Of a stretch of 37,491 nucleotides of DNA, positions 31,844 through 37,491 are shown one piece after another. Origin of the DNA: Bacillota bacterium (GTDB lineage Bacteria; Bacillota; Clostridia; Lachnospirales; Lachnospiraceae). The notes beneath the pieces were generated by a model that worked only from the letters and a program-made list of their open reading frames with translations, searched no databases and had not been told where the DNA came from. Location of the stretch: contig JAEYPA010000155.1 of assembly GCA_023411225.1 (NCBI GenBank), positions 1 through 37,491 on the forward strand, written 5' to 3'. Each line of letters begins with the position of its first letter. The stretch's first letter is position 1. Position numbers and translations under genes: made by a program.

Positions 31844-32161
31844 TTATATCAAAATGTCTAACTTATGGCCACTTATATTGCCAGTTTTCTCTTTTTTATC
31901 TTTTTCTTCCTTTTTCTTACCCTGTCTACCTTGATAGAAGCCACCACTTCCTCCCTTATCATTCGCATCATATCGGTACTCTGGTTGATCAGATTTTGCC
32001 GATTTTACTGTTTGTTGACTGTCATGTTCAATATCCTTTTCATGTCCAACAGTAATTTGTTGACTAACAACTTCCTGTTTATGAAGTCTTGCAGCACTTT
32101 GATTAGATGCTTCCCATGATTTTGGAGCCATTGAAATCATTTCGATTGGTTTAACAGACAT
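31844..32161 (-). CDS. Hypothetical protein of the motility operon
   Basis: ATG at 32161 follows GGGAG by eight bases (GTG at 32170 is too close). The 105 residues begin MSVKPIEMISMAPKSWEASN, then become very polar with a Lys/Glu run (GKKKEEKDKKEK) and end HKLDILI. It is probably largely disordered. Similar short polar proteins occupy this place in related flagellar operons, but no function is known. It lies 21 bases downstream of fapA. Confidence 0.65.
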   Translation of the reverse strand: MSVKPIEMISMAPKSWEASNQSAARLHKQEVVSQQITVGHEKDIEHDSQQTVKSAKSDQPEYRYDANDKGGSGGFYQGRQGKKKEEKDKKEKTGNISGHKLDILI

Positions 32162-32182
32162 CCTAGCCACTCCCTTCCAGAG

Positions 32183-33784
32183 CTAAATAGGTTTTGAGAT
32201 AACGTCCTCTCCTTCTTTAAAGAATCTACAATAATGAGTTACATTCTTTACAATAAGAACACAATTGGAGATTACAATCTTAACCCCTGGATAAATCTTA
32301 TCATTTACTATAACAGAACCCGTATTAGCATATAATACATGTTCACTTAGTTCTTCTCTAATACATAGTTTCTCCTGGGTAACCTTTTCCAACTCTTTTA
32401 ATCGTGCTGTAACCTGTCTGATAGCCACTAACTGTTTACTGTTTAATTGTATTCCATTTTTTATCTTAAGTCTATAAGCACTTGCAATCTGGCTTAACTG
32501 AATAATTTCCTGACTAAGATTTTTTAACTCTAATTCTATAGTGCGATATTGATTCAAAATAGATGGGTCAGTCCCAACTTCTAGATGCGTAAAAGTCCCC
32601 ATGGTAGATCCTGCAGTCTTAAAGACAATAGATTCTCCTGCCTTTATCTCCCCGCCCACAATGAGACCTCTTTTTCCCTTTGCTTCAACAGTCTTCTTGG
32701 CACTTACCTTACTATGTAAGATAGCCTCTGACTCCACACTACCTCCACACTCTACAATAGCGTTCTCTATAAATTTAACCGTGACATTGTTTCCGGAAAT
32801 GATAACACCTTTATTCATACCCTGGATGCCACCTTTGATAATAATCGGACCTACTGCCTCTAAACGTCCACCTTCCACAACACCGTCGACAATAATCTGA
32901 CCTTCTGCTTTTAAAGAAAAGCCCGACGTAACATTGCCTTTTACATGAATATCTCCGCTATACTCAACATCTCCTGTAGAGGAATCCACATTACCTAAAA
33001 TCTCATAGATATTAGATACAAATACCTTATCGTCTACCAGGTAAGCATGACCTGAAACCTCAGAAAACATCTTCATACCATCTTCTGATATCCGAATATT
33101 TTTTCCACATTTTAATTTAGGATTACTAACTTTACCTGCGGATATCGTCTTACCAGTAACCAACTCTCCATTTTTACCTGGAATAGCTGGAACTACAGAG
33201 GCTAAAAGATCGCCCTCTTTCACATGCTGAATCAAATCTAGTTGATGGTAGTCTACACTTCCATCTTCATTTATTTTAGGCTGGGCATTGACATTCGTTT
33301 CAAAATGATATTTCACATATCCATTTTGTCCCTGCTCAGCATTTCTTCCTTTTGCCAAAATAATATCTGTGTTATAGTGACGATCATTCAAAAAGCTCCT
33401 TATCGCCCCAATATCAATACACGCTAAAACTCTGTTCATTTTTAGAATATCTAAAATTGTTTCCTCAGTTAGCATAGTCCCACCTTCAGAAGGAGGAAAA
33501 AAGCGTCCAACTGCTTTTAATTCATCGCCATCGACACTCAAAATAAGTGTCTCTCCTATTGGTTCCATCTTACCGTCTTTTAGTTTAATCTCTGTGTTAG
33601 GAGTTAGATTTCTACACCCACGCAACACTGCCAAAGGATCATACTCTCCTAGGTAAATTGCTCGCAAATAACGCACTACTTCCTCGTAAGTAATAGCTTT
33701 TCCTTCTGATACCGGTGGGATAATTTTTAAATACATTCCATCAGTTCTATTAACTAGCTGGCAATATCCGTTGTATGCATCCAT
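32183..33784 (-). CDS. FapA/DUF342 family protein (flagellar assembly protein A-like)
   Basis: The 533-residue protein has an N-terminal DUF342 domain (about 1-240) followed by a right-handed beta-helix of short repeats rich in Gly and Val (DVEYSGDIHVKGNV, GQIIVDGVVEGGRLEAVG and so on, 260-400). A C-terminal coiled coil (about 415-480) and a last beta segment complete it. FapA-type proteins of this fold act in polar flagellum placement in vibrios. In Clostridia they are encoded in motility operons and their role is less clear. It lies between sigD and the small polar protein gene. Confidence 0.85.
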   Translation of the reverse strand: MDAYNGYCQLVNRTDGMYLKIIPPVSEGKAITYEEVVRYLRAIYLGEYDPLAVLRGCRNLTPNTEIKLKDGKMEPIGETLILSVDGDELKAVGRFFPPSEGGTMLTEETILDILKMNRVLACIDIGAIRSFLNDRHYNTDIILAKGRNAEQGQNGYVKYHFETNVNAQPKINEDGSVDYHQLDLIQHVKEGDLLASVVPAIPGKNGELVTGKTISAGKVSNPKLKCGKNIRISEDGMKMFSEVSGHAYLVDDKVFVSNIYEILGNVDSSTGDVEYSGDIHVKGNVTSGFSLKAEGQIIVDGVVEGGRLEAVGPIIIKGGIQGMNKGVIISGNNVTVKFIENAIVECGGSVESEAILHSKVSAKKTVEAKGKRGLIVGGEIKAGESIVFKTAGSTMGTFTHLEVGTDPSILNQYRTIELELKNLSQEIIQLSQIASAYRLKIKNGIQLNSKQLVAIRQVTARLKELEKVTQEKLCIREELSEHVLYANTGSVIVNDKIYPGVKIVISNCVLIVKNVTHYCRFFKEGEDVISKPI

Positions 33785-33815
33785 TCAACACACTCCTAAG
33801 CTTTAATCTCATCTT

Positions 33816-34583
33816 CTAGAATACACTAAGCAACTCTATATTAGCTCCCAAACGGGCTTTCATTTTCTGCAAAGCCTTCGTATGCAATTGGGATACTCTT
33901 GACTCTGAAACTTCTAGTATGTGACTAATTTCTTTTAACGTAAGCTCCTCATAGTAATACAAAACAATGACTTTTCTCTCATTTTCTGTCAAAAACTCTA
34001 AGGCAGATGCTAACATATCTTTTAACTCCTGCTTTTCTACCACTCTTTCCGGTTGTTCAAACTGCGAACTTCCTCTTGAATCCATTCGAACTTCACTGCC
34101 CTGTTCCAAGTATTCATCCAAAGACACTAGATTCATGCTAAAAGTCTGATTCTGCCACGTCTCCAGTTCCTCCATTGTTATATTTAATTCTCCTGCGACT
34201 TCTTCATCAGTAGCTAGACGCCCCTGTTCTCCCTCGATTTTATGATAGGCCTGTTCTAACTTCTTTTGCTTCTGACGCAGTGTTCTAGGTATCCAATCAA
34301 GACGCCTAATCTGGTCTAGAATTGCACCTCGAATACGAAGGCTGGCATAAGTTTCAAACTTTACACCTTTCTCAAAATCAAACTTATCAATTGCGTCAAT
34401 CAAACCGAAGGTTCCATAGCCCAATAAATCATCATACTCTACTGTATAGCCCAGATACATACTTAAACGTCCTGCAACAATCTTGACTAAACTGGCATAT
34501 TCAATGATAATCTTTTCTCTTACATCAGCAGACTTCCTTTTAGAGTATTCAAGCCACAATTTTCTTCTCTCATCTTCACTCAT
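33816..34583 (-). CDS. sigD: RNA polymerase sigma factor for motility (SigD/FliA)
   Basis: From ATG 34583 (GGAGG five bases upstream; an earlier GTG at 34601 is less likely) the protein has 255 residues. Region 2 (EYDDLLGYGTFGLIDAIDKFD, with the KFETYASLRIRGAILDQIR stretch), region 3 and region 4 (TLKEISHILEVSESRVSQLH) are complete. It directs transcription of late flagellar and chemotaxis genes. Its place after cheD equals that in B. subtilis. It is followed by fapA after 31 bases. Confidence 0.95.
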   Translation of the reverse strand: MSEDERRKLWLEYSKRKSADVREKIIIEYASLVKIVAGRLSMYLGYTVEYDDLLGYGTFGLIDAIDKFDFEKGVKFETYASLRIRGAILDQIRRLDWIPRTLRQKQKKLEQAYHKIEGEQGRLATDEEVAGELNITMEELETWQNQTFSMNLVSLDEYLEQGSEVRMDSRGSSQFEQPERVVEKQELKDMLASALEFLTENERKVIVLYYYEELTLKEISHILEVSESRVSQLHTKALQKMKARLGANIELLSVF

Positions 34584-34621
34584 AGCAACCTCCACAAGCA
34601 CTAGTTACACACATGAATGTC

Positions 34622-34876
34622 CTATTCTTCAATAGAATCCTGTGTTTCTTCAGCCTCTGCCACCCTCTCCTCTTTCTCTTCCAATATCACAAACTGTTCT
34701 TGCAATGTTTTTGTAATTACAAACTTGACGATACGGCCTACTAAGTAAAAAATAATCAGAACAACCAAAATAATAATCAAACTACGAATAATTCCAATTC
34801 CCTTTACCAAACACATAATACTGGTAACCAGTCCTGCCACAAGCATAATGATCGCCGGAATGTATCTATCCTCCAT
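34622..34876 (-). CDS. Small membrane protein between cheD and sigD
   Basis: The 84 residues contain two hydrophobic helices (about 6-26 and 30-52) and an acidic C-terminal tail (EEKEERVAEAEETQDSIEE). No family recognised. It is embedded in the motility operon (29 bases after cheD), so a role in motility or chemotaxis is likely but unproven. Confidence 0.7.
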   Translation of the reverse strand: MEDRYIPAIIMLVAGLVTSIMCLVKGIGIIRSLIIILVVLIIFYLVGRIVKFVITKTLQEQFVILEEKEERVAEAEETQDSIEE

Positions 34877-34905
34877 CGCTATCCCCTTCTTTACGTAAGC
34901 ATTTA

Positions 34906-35382
34906 TTATATGTATTTCAATGTTTTCCCCACAGATTTAATTAGCAATTCTCCTGTAGCAGGGTAAAATTCGATAGTACGACCATAATTCTCTCCTGTAT
35001 CTTCAGCTACAATAGGAATACTAAGCTCATTTAACTGAAGCTTCGTTGCTTCCACATTTTTTTCTCCTACTCTTAACAAGTCACTTGTGCTTTGAAAACC
35101 AAACATTTGGGCACCACCTGCAATTTTAGCTATCATTCTGCTTTGTTTAGCCCCCTGCTTCATCATCACATCCAATAAAGCCCTGATTCCTGTGTCCGCA
35201 AATTTGTATTTGTTCTCATTATGAATTATTTTTTTACTGTCAGGAAGCATAATATGTGCCATCCCACCTAGTTGGATTGTAGAATCATATAATACAATAC
35301 CTACGCAGGAGCCAAGGCCTAATGTTGTAATCGCTTCAGGCGCAAAACAGATATTTAAATCTGCCATTCCTACTCTCACCAT
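34906..35382 (-). CDS. cheD: Chemoreceptor glutamine deamidase CheD
   Basis: The 158-residue protein has the catalytic triad equivalents T20, C26 (LGLGSCVGIVLYD) and H43 (GGMAHIMLP). CheD deamidates glutamines of chemoreceptors and, by binding CheC, links receptor state to CheY-P dephosphorylation. It lies 13 bases after cheC, the usual partner gene. Confidence 0.95.
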   Translation of the reverse strand: MVRVGMADLNICFAPEAITTLGLGSCVGIVLYDSTIQLGGMAHIMLPDSKKIIHNENKYKFADTGIRALLDVMMKQGAKQSRMIAKIAGGAQMFGFQSTSDLLRVGEKNVEATKLQLNELSIPIVAEDTGENYGRTIEFYPATGELLIKSVGKTLKYI

Positions 35383-35395
35383 TGACTTCTTCTCC

Positions 35396-36013
35396 CTACA
35401 TTCCCAACGAATTCAGAATCCTGCTATAAGATTCCTCTGTAGGTATCAGAATGAAATACCCATTTACTTCAGTATCATCCTCACAAAAATGAGATTGAAT
35501 CAATAGTGCTTTATCACCTAATTTCCCAAACTCAATCGCCGGAACGCTTAAAATTGCTCCAGCCATGTCGATGGCCATATATGGAACAGATGCTGTTATA
35601 CACATACTTGTCAAAGTAGAAAGACTAGAAAGGTACGCTCCAGCGATAATATTTCCAATTTCATTAAGCGCTGATAAATCAATTTCTGTGAAATCAGAAA
35701 AATCATCTAGCTGTTTTCCCATTAAGATGTTAACCAAATAATGGGCACTTGACTTTTCTAACATAAACATCATCATACCTTCTATGTCCTCTGATAATGT
35801 CAGAAGAATGCCTACAACGAGTGCTTCTGGACCTCCCACAATGTCTGAAAGTTCTCCAATCCCAATCAATTTTACCAAGGGTACACTCATGTCAATCTTG
35901 GAGTTTAGCAATTGTGATAATGCAGTAGTTGCATTACCAGAACCAATGTTACCAATCTCTTTTAGCACGTCGAATTGAGCGTCATTTAACTGATCAAAGT
36001 TAAATTCTTTCAA
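35396..36013 (-). CDS. cheC: CheY-P phosphatase CheC
   Basis: The 205-residue protein contains both CheC active-site helices with the E-x2-N pattern: LKEIGNIGSGNATTAL (about 18-33) and LNEIGNIIAGAYLSSL (about 115-130). It removes phosphate from CheY-P and is stimulated by CheD. The complete two-site form matches CheC rather than CheX or FliY. It starts 11 bases after cheW. Confidence 0.95.
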   Translation of the reverse strand: MKEFNFDQLNDAQFDVLKEIGNIGSGNATTALSQLLNSKIDMSVPLVKLIGIGELSDIVGGPEALVVGILLTLSEDIEGMMMFMLEKSSAHYLVNILMGKQLDDFSDFTEIDLSALNEIGNIIAGAYLSSLSTLTSMCITASVPYMAIDMAGAILSVPAIEFGKLGDKALLIQSHFCEDDTEVNGYFILIPTEESYSRILNSLGM

Positions 36014-36024
36014 TGATACACCCC

Positions 36025-36480
36025 CTATACGTTCTCTTTATCACTTACGATGTTGGAGAGATTCAAAATAGAAATCAAGGCATCCTTATACTTACCAATA
36101 CCACTTATATATTTATAATTTTCATTGTTAGGGGTATAGGTAACCTTATCTATCTCATCCTCAGCCAAAGTTACTACTTCCCTAACTGCATCCACAATAA
36201 CTCCAATGGCTTCCTTTCCTTCAGGTTTCAAAATGATTATACGAGTTGTATCTGTATAGGTATCATCCTCTACACCAAATTTCAAACGCAGACTCATAAC
36301 AGGGACAATTTCCCCTCTTAAATTTAACACGCCCTTAAAGTATGTTGGGACTTTTGGTACTCTTGTAATTCTCTGTAATTTCACAATATTATCTATAAAC
36401 ATGATATCTATTCCGTATTGTTCCTCACCTAGCTTCACCACGATATATTGTTTACCCTCTAAAACAGTATTTGTTTCCAT
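36025..36480 (-). CDS. cheW: Chemotaxis coupling protein CheW
   Basis: The 151-residue protein is a single CheW domain (KQYIVVKLGEEQYGIDI, then VLNLRGEIVPVMSLR). It links chemoreceptors to CheA. It begins 13 bases after cheA and has GGGGGAATTAAC before its ATG. Confidence 0.95.
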   Translation of the reverse strand: METNTVLEGKQYIVVKLGEEQYGIDIMFIDNIVKLQRITRVPKVPTYFKGVLNLRGEIVPVMSLRLKFGVEDDTYTDTTRIIILKPEGKEAIGVIVDAVREVVTLAEDEIDKVTYTPNNENYKYISGIGKYKDALISILNLSNIVSDKENV

Positions 36481-36493
36481 GTTAATTCCCCCT

Positions 36494-37491
36494 CTACACT
36501 AAAGTATTGGCATCCAGAATCAATGCTACTTCACCATCTCCAAGAATAGTGGCACCACCAATAAGCTTAGTAGTTTCCATATACTTTCCAATGGCTTTGA
36601 TTACGATTTCTTGTTGTCCAATTAAGTTATCCACAGCAAGACCAGCAAAACGATCTCCCTTGGATACAACTACAACAGTAAGAGATGGCTGTTCCTCATC
36701 AAGTGGCGCAATATCTAAAGTATCATGTAGGCGTACAATTGGTAATACAGTTCCACGTAAATTGATTACTTCCTGACCATTGACATATTTAATATCCTCA
36801 ATTGGAATGTCTTCAATTGTCTGGATAGAACCTAAAGGAATTGCATATTTTTCCTCACCAACCTCTACCATCAATGCCTGAATAATGGCAAGGGTAAGTG
36901 GTAAATGAATGGTAAAGGTGCTGCCTTCTCCAATTTTAGTCTTTGCTTCAATATCTCCACCAAGTGATTCAATCTTTGTTTTTACAACATCTAGGCCTAC
37001 ACCACGTCCAGATACATCTGTGATTTTATCTGAAGTTGAGAAACTAGGTCTGAATAACAGATCAATAAAATCTTTATCTGTCATTGTTTCAGCTTGTTCT
37101 TCTGTTATAGTCCCCTTCTCAATGGCTTTTTCCTTAACTTTTGCAATATCAACTCCAGCACCGTCATCCTTTACTTCAATCACAACATTGTTACCATCCT
37201 GATAAGCATTTAAGAATATAGAACCAACCTCTGGTTTGCCTAATTTCTTACGAACCTCTGCTGTTTCCAAACCATGATCAGCAGAATTACGAAGAAGATG
37301 CATTAGTGGATCCCCGATTTCATCTATTACGGTACGGTCTAACTCTGTTTCTTCACCAGTCATAAGTAATTCCATTGGTTTGTTCAGTTTTTTAGATAAA
37401 TCACGAATCATTCGTGGGAAACGATTTACAACGCTTTCAATAGGTACCATCCTAACTTTCATAACGGATTCATGTAGGGATGTAGTTACTC
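36494..37491 (-). CDS. cheA: Chemotaxis histidine kinase CheA, C-terminal part (runs off the window)
   Basis: The frame is open to the right edge (the residues before the internal Met at 37462 read VTTSLHESV). Visible are the end of the P3 dimerisation region, the ATPase domain P4 with N box (LMHLLRNSADHGLE), G1 (DDGAGVD) and G2 (SGRGVGLDVVKTKIESLGG), and the CheW-like P5 regulatory domain. It autophosphorylates in response to receptors and passes phosphate to CheY. The phosphotransfer domain lies beyond the window. Confidence 0.95.
   Translation of the reverse strand, partial: VTTSLHESVMKVRMVPIESVVNRFPRMIRDLSKKLNKPMELLMTGEETELDRTVIDEIGDPLMHLLRNSADHGLETAEVRKKLGKPEVGSIFLNAYQDGNNVVIEVKDDGAGVDIAKVKEKAIEKGTITEEQAETMTDKDFIDLLFRPSFSTSDKITDVSGRGVGLDVVKTKIESLGGDIEAKTKIGEGSTFTIHLPLTLAIIQALMVEVGEEKYAIPLGSIQTIEDIPIEDIKYVNGQEVINLRGTVLPIVRLHDTLDIAPLDEEQPSLTVVVVSKGDRFAGLAVDNLIGQQEIVIKAIGKYMETTKLIGGATILGDGEVALILDANTLV

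Noticed and set aside
1..37491. tRNA, rRNA or known riboswitch genes
   Set aside because: None was recognised on reading both strands; no cloverleaf or conserved aptamer core was seen.

Overview
The window looks like a chromosomal segment of a low-GC, motile, spore-forming anaerobe, most probably a Lachnospiraceae member (Lachnoclostridium-like). The grounds are a spore photoproduct lyase, a Gram-positive fla/che operon tail that runs into rpsB-tsf, arabinose genes under an AraR-type repressor, a fermentative malate dehydrogenase/malic enzyme pair, and Clostridia-type small genes. The genus is inference.

Region 1 (1-9.9 kb) is metabolic core, almost all on the minus strand: the start of araA with an AraR operator inside its promoter, araR, a cell-wall amidase lipoprotein, splB, then an operon of a lactate/malate-family dehydrogenase (Arg at the specificity position, so probably malate dehydrogenase) and malic enzyme. 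A translationally overlapping pair follows: a 2Fe-2S flavoprotein reductase and a phytoene-desaturase-like flavoprotein. Their promoter is near-consensus and carries a perfect palindrome, and a GntR/FCD regulator is divergent.

Region 2 (10.1-18.8 kb) runs on the plus strand: the FCD regulator, an isolated soluble VirD4/TraG-like ATPase, a cut-off YdjM-like gene (minus), and a complete type I restriction-modification operon (HTH regulator, hsdM, hsdS, hsdR).

Region 3 (18.8-27.7 kb) is a graveyard of small integrative elements. Three tyrosine-integrase modules lie in the same orientation: two are short remnants and the third is nearly full length but frameshifted near its N-terminus. Around them are duplicated HTH-membrane regulators (one intact, one frameshifted), two DUF2513 copies (both broken), a GNAT acetyltransferase, a MATE pump relic, an FMN reductase and small membrane proteins. 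Short repeated motifs cluster at the module edges: AGTGAGTA right of the two remnants, TTACGCAA on both sides of the third. They look like integrase arm sites and divide the region into tandem elements.

Region 4 (27.8-37.5 kb) is core again, all minus strand: cheA (partial), cheW, cheC, cheD, a small membrane gene, sigD/fliA, a FapA/DUF342 gene, a hypothetical gene, a SwrB-like DUF6115 gene, a small membrane gene, a CD3324-like HTH gene, a DUF1062 gene, then rpsB and tsf from their own promoter. The order cheA-W-C-D-sigD-swrB-rpsB-tsf is that of Bacillus subtilis with extra genes inserted. The integrative elements sit immediately downstream of tsf.
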